Source of the DNA: Cohnella mopanensis | Lineage (GTDB): Bacteria > Bacillota > Bacilli > Paenibacillales > Paenibacillaceae | Assembly (NCBI RefSeq): GCF_022352055.1 | Contig: NZ_JAKRWM010000004.1 | Location: forward strand, 558,001-622,000 | Reading direction: 5' to 3' | Length of the DNA stretch: 64,000 nt | Part shown: piece after piece, positions 45,617 through 54,959 of the stretch | Numbering within the stretch: the stretch's first letter is position 1 | Layout: each line of letters opens with the position of its first letter | Notes under the pieces: generated by a model | Databases searched by the model: none | What the model was told of the DNA's origin: nothing | The model's input: only the letters and a program-made list of their open reading frames with translations | Translations under genes and position numbers: made by a program

Positions 45617-46303
45617 GTGATTGAAATGCAGGACATATGGAAGACGTACGCCGACGGTACTACCGCATTGCAAGGCGTGAACGTCGTCATTGATCGCAAC
45701 GAGTTCGTGTACATAGTTGGTCCTTCAGGTGCGGGGAAATCCACCTTCATGAAGTTGATTTACCGGGAAGAAGTGCCGACCAAAGGGCAAATTTCCGTTA
45801 ACGGGTTTAATATAGGCAAGTTGAAACATCGCAAAATCCCTTATGTTCGCCGCAATATCGGCGTTATTTTCCAAGACTACAAGCTGCTGCCAAAGCTTTC
45901 GGCTTTCGAGAACGTGGCGTTCGCCATGGAAGTCATCGAGACACCTCGTCGGTTGATTCGTCGCCGTACGATGGAGGTATTGGAGCTTGTTGGTTTGAAG
46001 CATAAGGCGAGCAGCCTGCCGGCCCAGCTCTCCGGGGGAGAACAGCAACGCGTTGCGATCGCCCGCGCTATCGTCAATAGCCCGGCGGTCATCGTAGCCG
46101 ATGAGCCTACCGGAAATCTAGATCCCGAAACCTCATGGGGCATTATGAATCTGCTGGAGGAAATTAATTTTCGCGGCACGACGATCGTAATGGCCACCCA
46201 CAACAAAGAGATCGTAAACACGTTGCGTAAGCGCGTCATCGCCATTGAACGGGGAACCATCGTTCGCGATCAGCAGAGAGGGGACTACGGCTATGAGATT
46301 TAG
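45617..46303 (+). CDS. ftsE: Cell-division ABC ATPase FtsE
   Basis: ATPase of the FtsEX complex that switches on peptidoglycan hydrolases at the wall. 228 residues with Walker [10 protein letters not shown] near 36-44, signature [14 protein letters not shown] near 140 and Walker [13 protein letters not shown] near 160. The GTG start follows AGGAAGTG. It overlaps ftsX by 11 bases. Confidence 0.95.
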   Translation: MIEMQDIWKTYADGTTALQGVNVVIDRNEFVYIVGPSGAGKSTFMKLIYREEVPTKGQISVNGFNIGKLKHRKIPYVRRNIGVIFQDYKLLPKLSAFENVAFAMEVIETPRRLIRRRTMEVLELVGLKHKASSLPAQLSGGEQQRVAIARAIVNSPAVIVADEPTGNLDPETSWGIMNLLEEINFRGTTIVMATHNKEIVNTLRKRVIAIERGTIVRDQQRGDYGYEI

Positions 46304-47210
46304 CACCGTACTCCGACATCTGCGCGAAGGCTTTAAGAATGTGAGCCGCAACGGCTGGATGACATTCGCTTCGATGAGCTCTATCGCGGTATCCTTGTTT
46401 ATTCTTGGCGTCTTTATGCTGCTTGCGCTTAACGTGAGCAAGCTTGCCGATCAATTGGACAATCAGGTTCAAATTAACGTCTACCTTCAAGTAGATGTGG
46501 AACAACCGAAGGCCGAAGAGATCGAACGAACGATCAAGCGGATTCCGGAAGTGAAGTCGGTTACTTTCGTTCCGAAGGCAGAAGGCTTGAAGCGGTTCCG
46601 AGAAAGCATGGGCGAAGAGGGCAAGGCGGCACTGGAGGGCTACGAGAACGAAAACAATCCGTTACCCGATGCCTTCGAAGTAGAAGCCTTCAACCCGCAG
46701 CAAATTTCGTTTATCGCCAAGCAGATCGAAGCGATTAACTTAACCGACCCGGCAAAGTCGATTGCCAAGGTGAAGTACGGCAAAGATACGATCGAGAAGC
46801 TGTTCAGCATCACGAATGCCGTTCGAAATATCGGAATATTTATCGTGCTAGGACTTGCCGTCATGGCGATGTTCCTCATCTCGACGACGATCAAGATGAC
46901 GATTATCGCCCGTCGTCGCGAGATATCGATTATGAAGCTGGTAGGCGCTAAGAATAGTTTTATCCGTTGGCCGTTTTTTATCGAAGGAGCGATTATCGGA
47001 TTTTTCGGATCGTTATTTAGCACGCTAATCCTCTTATTCGGTTACTCTCAGCTCGTTAAGACGACAAGCGCAACCGTCGGCCTATATATGATTGAATTCG
47101 CTTCGATAGACGAGGTTAGAATGCTAGTCGGCGGAACGATCATTGCCTTGGGGACGCTATTAGGCGTATGGGGCAGTACGATATCGGTTCGCAAATATTT
47201 AAAGGTGTAA
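46293..47210 (+). CDS. ftsX: Cell-division membrane protein FtsX
   Basis: Membrane partner of FtsE. 305 residues. The first transmembrane helix lies near 22-45, a large extracytoplasmic loop spans about 50-175, and three further helices close the protein (VLGLAVMAMFLIS; FFIEGAIIGFFGSLFSTLILLF; LVGGTIIALGTLLGVWG). ATG 46293 follows GAGAGGGG; a longer frame from 46245 lies within ftsE. Confidence 0.95.
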   Translation: MRFSTVLRHLREGFKNVSRNGWMTFASMSSIAVSLFILGVFMLLALNVSKLADQLDNQVQINVYLQVDVEQPKAEEIERTIKRIPEVKSVTFVPKAEGLKRFRESMGEEGKAALEGYENENNPLPDAFEVEAFNPQQISFIAKQIEAINLTDPAKSIAKVKYGKDTIEKLFSITNAVRNIGIFIVLGLAVMAMFLISTTIKMTIIARRREISIMKLVGAKNSFIRWPFFIEGAIIGFFGSLFSTLILLFGYSQLVKTTSATVGLYMIEFASIDEVRMLVGGTIIALGTLLGVWGSTISVRKYLKV

Positions 47211-47272
47211 TCGCCTCTTAATCTCTTAACCCCTATTTGGGAGCGTCAAACCTGGTTCCAAGGAGGACTCTT

Positions 47273-48442
47273 GTGAAGAAGAAATTATTGATTCTGGTAG
47301 CCATGCTTATGATGGCCGGATTGATCATGCAACCCTATAATGGACAAGCTCTATCCGAGATTGAGAAAATCGACCAAGACTTAAAGAAGCTGAAGCAGGA
47401 AATGGAACGAGCAGGACATAATCAACGCTTTGCGGAGAATTCGGTTAAAGATCTAACCGGCAAACAGGAAGCGACTAAGGGAGATATCGAGAAGCTGTTG
47501 GCTCGGATCGATACGGTGCATAAGAGATTGGAAGCGACCCAGCAAAAAATCACCGATGCGGAAGAGAAGCTATACCAAACCGGGGAAGAGTTGCAGGAAG
47601 CCATTAAGCAACGCGACAATCGCACGGAACTGATGGACTCTCGGGTACGCATGGCTTATACCGCAGGTCCCGTATCTTATCTTGATGTGTTGCTCAGCTC
47701 GACGAGTTTCTCAGACTTTCTGGATCGTTACGATGCCGTTGAGTCGATCGCCTCTCAGGATCGCAATATCGTGGACGAGAAAAAGAAATATACGGATGAA
47801 GTTGCCCAGATGAAGGTGCAACGGGAGCAGGAGCTTGACGAAGTCAAGAAGCTCTATAAGGAAATGGAAGAGCACAAGGCGACGCTAGAGCAGGATGAGA
47901 AAGATAAAGAGGTTCTGATCTCCAAGCTATCCAAGGAAATCGAAGACTTGGAAGAAATCAGCGAAGAAGCCGAGCGGCAGCTTACCGAACTCGCCAAACA
48001 AGCTTCAGCTCTTCAAGCCAAGAAAAACCGGATTAAGAATTACTATAAGGGCGGCAAGCTGGGAATGCCGTTAAAAGCCGAATACCGGATGTCATCGCCT
48101 TTCGGCTATCGCATTCATCCCATTACCGGCAAGAAGAAATTGCATGCCGGCATGGATATGGCCGCTCCCAAAGGAACGCAAGTCTACGCCGCCGAGACGG
48201 GTGTCGTAACGGTTGCGCAAACGGTGAGCGGTTATGGTAACTGTATTATCATTGACCACGGAGGCGGGCTATTGACGTTATATGGTCATCTGAGCGCGAT
48301 TCAGGTTAAAACGGGCGAAACCGTTAAACGTGGCGAGAAGATCGGATTAGTAGGTTCAACCGGACAATCGACAGGCAACCACTTGCACTTCGAAGTGCGC
48401 AAAAATGGAGACCCCGTTGATCCCGTGCCATATTTGAAGTAG
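47273..48442 (+). CDS. Coiled-coil M23 peptidase, FtsEX partner (EnvC/PcsB-like)
   Basis: A 389-residue exported protein. A signal sequence (LLILVAMLMMAGLIMQP) leads into long coiled coils (about 20-260), then an M23/LytM domain. The metal and catalytic residues look intact (HAGMDMAAPKGT; GNHLHFEVRKNG), so it may itself cut peptidoglycan and not only activate another enzyme. It directly follows ftsEX, the expected place for its regulator. GTG 47273 follows AAGGAGG. A terminator follows. Confidence 0.85.
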   Translation: MKKKLLILVAMLMMAGLIMQPYNGQALSEIEKIDQDLKKLKQEMERAGHNQRFAENSVKDLTGKQEATKGDIEKLLARIDTVHKRLEATQQKITDAEEKLYQTGEELQEAIKQRDNRTELMDSRVRMAYTAGPVSYLDVLLSSTSFSDFLDRYDAVESIASQDRNIVDEKKKYTDEVAQMKVQREQELDEVKKLYKEMEEHKATLEQDEKDKEVLISKLSKEIEDLEEISEEAERQLTELAKQASALQAKKNRIKNYYKGGKLGMPLKAEYRMSSPFGYRIHPITGKKKLHAGMDMAAPKGTQVYAAETGVVTVAQTVSGYGNCIIIDHGGGLLTLYGHLSAIQVKTGETVKRGEKIGLVGSTGQSTGNHLHFEVRKNGDPVDPVPYLK

Positions 48443-48453
48443 CAGGATGTGGG

Positions 48454-48496
48454 ACAGCCGATCCCCCGACAGGTTAGTCGGGTGACGGCTGTTTTC
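48454..48496 (+). terminator. Intrinsic terminator after M23 peptidase gene
   Basis: ACAGCCG...CCCGAC-AGGTTA-GTCGGG...CGGCTGT stem, then TTTTCTT. Confidence 0.8.
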
Positions 48497-48600
48497 TTAT
48501 CGAACAATTTGGCTATATTTTTGCGCTACCACAAATAGGATAATTGGGATAGACTTGTCATGACGTAACAATATGCCGTAGTTCGAGGAGTGGGGATTTC

Positions 48601-50076
48601 GTGTGGTTTCGAGGTCGCACCGTCATAGCCATGATGGTGCTGACGGCAATTGCTGCCAGTATGGCGACTTACGCTATTTTCGAGTTTCCTGACTGGGGCT
48701 TTAGGCCGTCTAACGGGAAACCTGGCGTGGCCTCGACCGAGGTTGCGGAAGGGTTGCAGCAGAAAGATTTGGATAAATTCAATAAAGCGATTAGTCTAAT
48801 AGAAGAAGGCTTCATCTCGCAGACGGATCGGAGTAAACTGATGGATGGCGCGATCCAAGGAATGTTGGAATCGTTACGAGATCCTTACTCGGTATACAAG
48901 TCGGCAGAAGAAGCGGAGAAGTTCAAAAACGATCTGCAGGGCGCATTCACCGGAATAGGTGCCGAACTAAGAGTAGAAAATGGATCGATCGTGGTGGAGG
49001 CTCCTATACGCGGATCTCCTGCCGAGAGAGCGGGGTTGCAGCCGCGAGACATCTTGCTCTCCATCAATGGAGAAAGTCTTCATGGGTTAACGATAAGCGA
49101 GGCGGTAAGCAAGATCCGGGGTCCAAAGGGGACGAAGGCGAAACTGAAGGTACAGCGGAACGGGGCTCCAGAGCCTCTTGATCTTGAACTCGTCAGAGAC
49201 CGCATCGATCTGGAAACTGTCCACTCGTCAGTAGAAGAGGATGGAATCGGACATCTGATTATCACTCAATTCAATGAAGATACCGCCGTCCAAGTTGCCG
49301 AACAATTACAAACGATGGAATCCGCTGGGATGAAAGCCCTTGTGATCGATGTCCGCGACAATCCGGGCGGGCTGCTTAAATCCGTCGTTAATGTAGCGGA
49401 TCAACTCATGGCAAAAGGTAAGCCGATCGTGCAATATGAATATCGGAACGGCCAACTTCAAGTCGAATCGGCTTTGAAAGGCGCGAAAAACAACAAATTG
49501 TATCCTATTGTCGTTCTAGTGAACGAAGGCAGCGCTAGCTCGGCTGAAATATTGGCAGGAGCGCTGAAGCAATCTGCCAATGCGGTACTCATAGGCCAAA
49601 CTACGTATGGCAAAGGAACGATGCAAGTTTCATTCGACGATGAACTGGGAGATCGGAGCTTATTAAAGTTGACCGTCTACAAGTGGCTACTACCCGACGG
49701 AACATGGATTAACGAGAAGGGGATCGTTCCGGACGTCGTTGTTCCCCAGCCGAATTATTTCCTTGCTTCGCGATTGCCACGGGACTACGTCCTTAAATAC
49801 GATATGACCGGCGGAGCCGTCGCGAATCTGCAAACGATACTAGCTGGAGTCGGTTTTCCCGCCGATCGAACGGACGGTTACTTCAGCGAAGCAACGAAGC
49901 AAGCATTGGAGAGCTTCCAAGCGAGCGAATCGTTGGCGGTGACGGGTGAAGTTGACGAAGAGACGGCGCAGAGGCTCGAGGAAGTATTATACGTGAATTT
50001 GCAAAATCCGGAATACGATAAACAGTGGAAAGCCGCTGTAAGCAAAGCAAGGGAATTGATCGATGTCGCTTCGTAA
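48601..50076 (+). CDS. ctpB: Carboxy-terminal processing protease (S41), CtpB type
   Basis: A 491-residue exported serine protease. It has an N-terminal membrane anchor (residues 5-25), a PDZ domain (about 105-190), then the S41 catalytic domain. The Ser is in EGSASSAEILAGAL near 313 and the Lys in TYGKGTMQ near 338. A PG_binding_1 repeat closes it (DGYFSEATKQALESFQ). In B. subtilis CtpB activates SpoIVFB during sporulation and lies beside minJ, as here. The GTG start follows CGAGGAGTGGGG. Confidence 0.92.
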   Translation: MWFRGRTVIAMMVLTAIAASMATYAIFEFPDWGFRPSNGKPGVASTEVAEGLQQKDLDKFNKAISLIEEGFISQTDRSKLMDGAIQGMLESLRDPYSVYKSAEEAEKFKNDLQGAFTGIGAELRVENGSIVVEAPIRGSPAERAGLQPRDILLSINGESLHGLTISEAVSKIRGPKGTKAKLKVQRNGAPEPLDLELVRDRIDLETVHSSVEEDGIGHLIITQFNEDTAVQVAEQLQTMESAGMKALVIDVRDNPGGLLKSVVNVADQLMAKGKPIVQYEYRNGQLQVESALKGAKNNKLYPIVVLVNEGSASSAEILAGALKQSANAVLIGQTTYGKGTMQVSFDDELGDRSLLKLTVYKWLLPDGTWINEKGIVPDVVVPQPNYFLASRLPRDYVLKYDMTGGAVANLQTILAGVGFPADRTDGYFSEATKQALESFQASESLAVTGEVDEETAQRLEEVLYVNLQNPEYDKQWKAAVSKARELIDVAS

Positions 50077-50130
50077 ATAATAAGACAATCGAGCGATGAA
50101 GGAATTTTCTTGCTATTGTCGAATACTTCT

Positions 50131-50161
50131 AGGAGGTTGACTTAGGTCAACTTCCTTTTTT
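50131..50161 (+). terminator. Intrinsic terminator after ctpB
   Basis: AGGAGGTTGAC-TTAG-GTCAACTTCCT hairpin followed by TTTTT. Confidence 0.88.
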
Positions 50162-50256
50162 GACTAGGGAGCTAATTCGATGTCGAATACGTTCTTTGCG
50201 TTGCTTCGTGATCAAAATATGACTTTTTGAAATACCTCTAAGGAGGGAAGAGGCAA

Positions 50257-51669
50257 GTGGATCCTCTGTTGAATGTGTTGCGGGAAGCGGGACAAGCCAT
50301 TATAGGGTTGTTTACGCAGCCGTATTTTTATATTGCAATCGCTCTAGTCTGGTGGCATGCACGGCTTGGGGTCTCGCTGCAGCGTAAGCTATTCCATGTC
50401 AGGTTGTACGGCACCTTGTACTTGACGTTAACGAGAATTATCGCAGGTATGGCCGTCGGTGTCGTATTGTCTGTAGCTGGGCTGGGCGCCGGAGCAGATC
50501 TTACGTCCGAGACATTGATGTTTCTGTGGATCGCCATGGGAATCTTAGCTCTGTTCCAATTGCGTTTCGTATGTTTAGCTTATGCGGCGGGAGCTCTTGG
50601 TTTGCTTCAGGCATTGTCTGAATGGACGGGCATGGATCAATCGCAAGGGGCTTGGTCCGACGTGGTTCATACCCTTGCGGCAATTGATGTTCCCGGATTG
50701 CTCTTCATGGCTGGCTTGCTGCATATCGCGGAAGGTTTCCTCGTGAGGCTTCAAGGTCCGAAGCTGGCGATTCCCTTGTTCTTGCAAGGAAAGCGGGGCA
50801 AGCCGATGGGAGCGTATGCGTTGTCCGGCGTATGGCCGATTCCGCTTCTGTGGCTCATTCCTTCAGCGGATGGCGGATTCACGCTGCCTTGGATGCCTCT
50901 ATTCGGAGATGAAGCGTCCACTTGGAGTATGCTGGCCTTCCCGGTGCTCATCGGCTTCAGCGACCGTACGACCTCTTATTGGCCGGAACATAAGGCACGG
51001 ACATCGGGCAACATGCTCATGGTATATGGTGTCGTTATTGCCGCATTGGCAGCGGGGGCGAAATTCTGGTCTCCCTTAAGCGTGATTGCGGCTGTTGCTG
51101 CTTTCGTTCTGCATGAAGGACTGCTCGTCCTCAGCCGGATGCGAGAAGCGGGGCGTGATCCGCAGTATTCGCAAGACTGGACGGGCGTTAAAATACTTGC
51201 GGTGTTGCCGAATGCGCCTGCGAGCGAGCTCGGATTATTGTCCGGGGAAACGATCAGGAAAGTAAACGGGGCGGCCGTTCGCAATAAAGAAGAGCTGCAC
51301 GCGGCTCTTCAGCGGCAATCGGCATTTTGTAAGCTAGAGGTCGCCAATCGGGACGGACATCTTAAGTTTGTTCAGCGTGCTCGATATGAAGGCGAGCATT
51401 ATCAGCTAGGGCTAATTCTCGCGCCGGATGACGATGTCGAATTCGTAGCGGCTCCCCGTTCCTCCTCTATTTGGCAGGGTCTTAGAGAAGCGGGGGCTCG
51501 CAGGCTCGGAAATTCTCCAACGATGAAAGCCCGCAGGGAAGCCATGCAAGCGGCGGCGGAACAAGCCGTAGCGGCAGAAGAAGCGGCTTTGGCCGCAGCG
51601 GAACCGGATGAACCTGAAGAAGACCCGGGGCTGCCTCCGCGTGGTTCATCATCTCGAAAAAACAGTTGA
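50257..51669 (+). CDS. minJ: MinJ-like polytopic PDZ protein
   Basis: A 470-residue membrane protein. About eight hydrophobic segments span residues 20-300, then a PDZ domain (VKILAVLPNAPASELGLLSGETIRKVNGAAV, about 310-400). The C-terminal tail is rich in Ala and Glu. B. subtilis MinJ bridges DivIVA and MinD to place the division septum. The match rests on architecture and on the conserved place after ctpB. The GTG start follows AAGGAGGGA. Its stop codon lies within the promoter of the next unit. Confidence 0.7.
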   Translation: MDPLLNVLREAGQAIIGLFTQPYFYIAIALVWWHARLGVSLQRKLFHVRLYGTLYLTLTRIIAGMAVGVVLSVAGLGAGADLTSETLMFLWIAMGILALFQLRFVCLAYAAGALGLLQALSEWTGMDQSQGAWSDVVHTLAAIDVPGLLFMAGLLHIAEGFLVRLQGPKLAIPLFLQGKRGKPMGAYALSGVWPIPLLWLIPSADGGFTLPWMPLFGDEASTWSMLAFPVLIGFSDRTTSYWPEHKARTSGNMLMVYGVVIAALAAGAKFWSPLSVIAAVAAFVLHEGLLVLSRMREAGRDPQYSQDWTGVKILAVLPNAPASELGLLSGETIRKVNGAAVRNKEELHAALQRQSAFCKLEVANRDGHLKFVQRARYEGEHYQLGLILAPDDDVEFVAAPRSSSIWQGLREAGARRLGNSPTMKARREAMQAAAEQAVAAEEAALAAAEPDEPEEDPGLPPRGSSSRKNS

Positions 51670-51694
51670 CACTAAGCGCGACCTGAAGTATTTT
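51666..51694 (+). promoter_or_regulatory. SigA promoter of the guanidine-responsive SMR operon
   Basis: TTGACA, 17-base spacer, TATTTT. The -35 contains the minJ stop codon. Confidence 0.75.
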
Positions 51695-51711
51695 GGAATG
51701 ACATCATCAGT

Positions 51712-51816
51712 AAATAGGCTTTCTAGGGTTCCACGATGCGGGTTCGCATCGGCTCGGTCCGAGAGAGAGCGCATCTTCCAAGCGAAGATGAACACGGCGG
51801 GATAAAAACCCGGGAG
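51712..51816 (+). ncRNA. Guanidine-I (ykkC) riboswitch aptamer
   Basis: Conserved ykkC parts occur in order: CTAGGGTTCC (51723-51732), a hairpin, CGGTCCGAGAG (51755-51765), a second hairpin (CATCTTCC...GAAGATG), then ACGGCGGGATAAAA and CCCGGGAG. It sits directly before two small multidrug-resistance genes, the classic target. Guanidinium binding should stop the terminator and switch the exporter on. Confidence 0.93.
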
Positions 51817-51885
51817 TATCGATGACGGCACCTAAGCGACGTATTTGTTGCTTTGGAGTGCCGGCGATGCTCTCGGGTTTTTTAT
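51807..51885 (+). terminator. Guanidine riboswitch expression-platform terminator
   Basis: AACCCGGGAG, the 3' end of the aptamer, pairs with CTCTCGGGTT before TTTTTTAT, with GGCAC/GTGCC inside. The shared arm makes ligand binding and termination exclusive. Confidence 0.85.
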
Positions 51886-51931
51886 ATTGTCCGTAAGTTT
51901 GTAAGGGCAACATACAACATGGAGGTGCAAT

Positions 51932-52270
51932 ATGAATCGGAATTGGATGTTGTTAGTGGCGGCGGGCATATGCGAGGTAGGTTGGGTATCGGGCTTGAAA
52001 CATGCCTCGTCCGCAGGGGAATGGTCTTTGACGGCGATTGGAATTTTACTCAGCTTTGTCGGTTTGATTTATTGTACCCGGACGCTTCCGGTAGGTACGT
52101 CTTACGCGGTGTTCACGGGGATAGGAGCTGCAGGAACGGTATTAGCGGAATCCATTTTCTTCAATGTTGAGTTGGATGCAGCCAAGCTGGCTCTCATTAT
52201 CGTGTTAATAATAGGCATTGCAGGATTGAAAATGACTACTGACTCTGCCACGCGGGAGGTCGAGGAATAA
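51932..52270 (+). CDS. Small multidrug-resistance protein, guanidinium exporter subunit 1
   Basis: A 112-residue, four-helix SMR transporter. The key glutamate is in GICEVGWVSGLKH near residue 14, the Gdx/SugE-like form. It is preceded by the guanidine-I riboswitch and overlaps the next gene by one base, so the two probably form a heterodimer like YkkC-YkkD. Substrate expected: guanidinium, exported against protons. Confidence 0.88.
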   Translation: MNRNWMLLVAAGICEVGWVSGLKHASSAGEWSLTAIGILLSFVGLIYCTRTLPVGTSYAVFTGIGAAGTVLAESIFFNVELDAAKLALIIVLIIGIAGLKMTTDSATREVEE

Positions 52271-52587
52271 TGGCTTGGATCGTGCTCGTACTCGCGGGAA
52301 TGTTCGAGGTTGTAGGCGTGCTTGGCATGAACAGGCTGAAAGAAAAAAAAGACAAGCTAAGTTGGCTCTTGCTTGTCGGAGGATTCGTGGCTAGCTTCGT
52401 TCTATTATCGGTCGCAATGAAATCCATCTCCATGGGAACCGCTTATGCGATATGGACGGCGATCGGAACGGTAGGCGGAACTCTCGTTGGGATGCTGATC
52501 TACGGAGAGTCCCGCCAAATCCGCAGGATCTTCTTTCTTTGCTTAGTCGTTGGGGCAGTTATCGGACTGAAGGTTATCGGCCACTAG
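52270..52587 (+). CDS. Small multidrug-resistance protein, guanidinium exporter subunit 2
   Basis: A 105-residue SMR transporter with four helices and the conserved glutamate in GMFEVVGVLGMN near residue 13. The loop after helix 1 is more basic (RLKEKKDK) than in its partner, as often seen in oppositely inserted SMR pairs. Its end overlaps by 14 bases with the convergent hydrolase gene. Confidence 0.88.
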   Translation: MAWIVLVLAGMFEVVGVLGMNRLKEKKDKLSWLLLVGGFVASFVLLSVAMKSISMGTAYAIWTAIGTVGGTLVGMLIYGESRQIRRIFFLCLVVGAVIGLKVIGH

Positions 52588-54244
52588 TTTTGTTGATCCA
52601 TTCGGCGACATCCAGTATGACTTGCTCATTAACCTTGCTGGAAGTGTCCGAACTATTCATGAACAAGTGATTCAGTCCTGGGTAGAGCTTGAAGGAAGCG
52701 TTCGTTTTTCCTTTGAGCTGAGTCTTAATGAGGCTATAATCTTTATCCGCATACACTTGGATATCGTCCTGCCCTTGCAGGACGAGTATCGGCTTAACAA
52801 GCTTGCTGACGAGGTCGGCGGCGCCGTGGCTGTCCATTTCCTTAAAGTAGTAGGCGGGGATTCCGAATACGGTTTGAGCCATCGCCTCCGAGTCTTTCAG
52901 GTTGTGGATGTTCTGCGCCTTCGCCAGCTCCACGGCAAGCAAAGCTTCATTCTGCTTCTTGGCCGGGTCTTTATCGTCCAAGGCTTGGATAACGGCTGCG
53001 TTCTGATCCGCGATGATTTCCCATAGCGGACGCGTCGAGCCCGCTAGGAGGACCAATCCGGCAAAGTCTCCTCCGTCGGCGTCGATTCTAGGCGCCAAAA
53101 GGCCGCCCAAGCTGTGGCCTACGATGTACACTTGCGTACCGTCGATTCGCTTGTCTTTTTTAAGCAAGTTGGAGGCGGCAATGGCATCTTCGACCGTTTC
53201 ATCCTTTACCGTAAACTTGGCGAGCATATCGGGAGTAAAACTTTTGCCATATGTGAAGGTCCTTTTGTCGTAACGAAGAACGGCGATCCCCTGTTGGGCG
53301 AGACCCCAAGCAAGATCACGGAAAGGCTTATTGATTCCGATCGTCTCGTCCCGATCATTCGGTCCTGAACCATGGACAAGGATAACGGCGGGAAGAGGGC
53401 CTTTGGCATCTTTAGGCAGTGTTAACGTCCCCGGTAGCGGGTAGTCGGTTCCTTCTCCTACGATGACTTCGTTTTCCGTTAAGTTCGAAGGGAGAGCCAC
53501 GGCTGTTTGAACGGGCTTCAACCACAAGCCGATAATTTTGTTGCTGTCGTTAAGATTGAGGGTTAGAGCCACATTGATTTGGCTGAATGTCAGTAGAACG
53601 ACGATTTCTTTGTGCTCCGTTACGTTAGGATTCGACTGAACCGATTGGATGCCGACGAATTGGCCCGCAATCGAAGCCGTTTGCTCCCACCCGGCTTTCA
53701 ACGCTTCAGCGGTCACTGCTTGTTTGATCGTATCGTCGAAGTGATCGTCCGATAGCTGCTGGTAAGCTCCGGTTGAAAGCTGCTTAACGATAGCTAGAAT
53801 GGTAGCGTCTACGTCGTTGGAAGAGTTAATAACGGCTTCCGAACTTTCTTTCGAATAATGGGTTTGTAGTCCGAGCACCTTCTCGAAGAAAGATAATGGA
53901 ACGAATATCCGATTGTTTTTAACAGTGGCTGCGGCTCCGAAAGACACGGTATTTTTTTCTCCGATGGACGCCTTATTATCGTCCAGCTTGAAAGCAATCT
54001 TTAGGGTAGATTTGGCTAGAAGGACATCATGGGTTTTCGCGTCCAATGAGAGTTTTAACCCGAGCGCTTGCGCGGCAGGGCGAATGGGAATCATGATATC
54101 GTTGCCCTGCTTGAACGGCTGGGCGTCGGGAAGAACGACGGGCTTGTTATCGATCGTTAACTTGAATGCCGCGGCTGAAGCTTGATAGGGAAACGAAGAA
54201 AGGAGCAGGACGATTGCAAGAGTGAATAATGATAGCTTTTTCAT
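52574..54244 (-). CDS. Exported alpha/beta hydrolase with stalk domain
   Basis: A 556-residue secreted protein. Signal peptide (LSLFTLAIVLLLSSFPYQASA), then a copper-amine-oxidase-N-like stalk domain (about 25-140; PVVLPDAQPFKQGNDIMIPIRPAAQALG). A DUF3887-like region follows (about 145-255). The alpha/beta hydrolase has oxyanion region VHGSGPNDRDE, nucleophile GHSLGG (Ser near 375), acid DDIQVYAD and the final His in GLNHLF. ATG 54244 is used because GGAGGA is too close to ATG 54253. Substrate unknown. Confidence 0.82.
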   Translation of the reverse strand: MKKLSLFTLAIVLLLSSFPYQASAAAFKLTIDNKPVVLPDAQPFKQGNDIMIPIRPAAQALGLKLSLDAKTHDVLLAKSTLKIAFKLDDNKASIGEKNTVSFGAAATVKNNRIFVPLSFFEKVLGLQTHYSKESSEAVINSSNDVDATILAIVKQLSTGAYQQLSDDHFDDTIKQAVTAEALKAGWEQTASIAGQFVGIQSVQSNPNVTEHKEIVVLLTFSQINVALTLNLNDSNKIIGLWLKPVQTAVALPSNLTENEVIVGEGTDYPLPGTLTLPKDAKGPLPAVILVHGSGPNDRDETIGINKPFRDLAWGLAQQGIAVLRYDKRTFTYGKSFTPDMLAKFTVKDETVEDAIAASNLLKKDKRIDGTQVYIVGHSLGGLLAPRIDADGGDFAGLVLLAGSTRPLWEIIADQNAAVIQALDDKDPAKKQNEALLAVELAKAQNIHNLKDSEAMAQTVFGIPAYYFKEMDSHGAADLVSKLVKPILVLQGQDDIQVYADKDYSLIKTQLKGKTNASFKLYPGLNHLFMNSSDTSSKVNEQVILDVAEWINKTSGR

Positions 54245-54278
54245 TAGAAACATTCCTCCGATTCGTTGAATGGGACGA

Positions 54279-54959
54279 CTAAGATTTGGCCGTGCGTTTG
54301 AACAGTAAATAAGAATAAGCCGCGGGAATGAGCGAACTTGTTACCGCGCAGATGAGCACGACCGCTGCGACCCAAGCAGAAGGAACGAACCACGCGCATG
54401 CGAACATCACTAGGCCAGCGGCGACCCATAGCCGGGCTCCCATGCGATGAGTGAGACGCCAGTTGTTTTCATCGAGCAACGCCCACGGCGTACGAATCCC
54501 GATGAAGAAGTTGCTTCTGACCTGACCCATTCGATTGCCTATGACGACCCATAGGATGCCTAATCCGCCAATGATAAAGTTGTCGGTCGAGATGTGATAA
54601 CCGACTTGATCCACGATCATCATAAAGAAGACGCCATGAAGGAAGAGGCTGATCGCCCAACGTATCAGACCGTAATAGCCTTCGAAGCGGGAGTAATTTT
54701 TTTTGCGAGGATCGATATAGCGCAAGGCCGACAATACGCCAGGCAAAGCTACGCTAAGGCCGGCATACATAAGCCAGAAGCTCCATTTGACCATCGTTCT
54801 GTCTTGCTCGCCATACACGTTATAATGCGAAGCAACCTGATCCGGTAGCCGGTCGTTAAAAGCAAAGTACAGAATCAGGAACAGAAGTACGTTAGTTCCA
54901 AGCAAAATCCAGTCTTTTCTCGACCAGGGGAATTTGCCGGTATCTTTTTCATTCGTCAT
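54279..54959 (-). CDS. SdpI/YhfL-family integral membrane protein
   Basis: A 226-residue membrane protein with DUF1648 (LPDQVASHYNVYGEQDRTM near residue 40) and an SdpI-type domain (GNRMGQVRSNFFIGIRTPWAL near 150). About six membrane segments. In B. subtilis SdpI gives immunity to the SDP toxin and recruits SdpR to the membrane. The ATG overlaps the end of the regulator gene, so the two are coupled. No toxin gene (sdpC-like) is nearby. Confidence 0.85.
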   Translation of the reverse strand: MTNEKDTGKFPWSRKDWILLGTNVLLFLILYFAFNDRLPDQVASHYNVYGEQDRTMVKWSFWLMYAGLSVALPGVLSALRYIDPRKKNYSRFEGYYGLIRWAISLFLHGVFFMMIVDQVGYHISTDNFIIGGLGILWVVIGNRMGQVRSNFFIGIRTPWALLDENNWRLTHRMGARLWVAAGLVMFACAWFVPSAWVAAVVLICAVTSSLIPAAYSYLLFKRTAKS

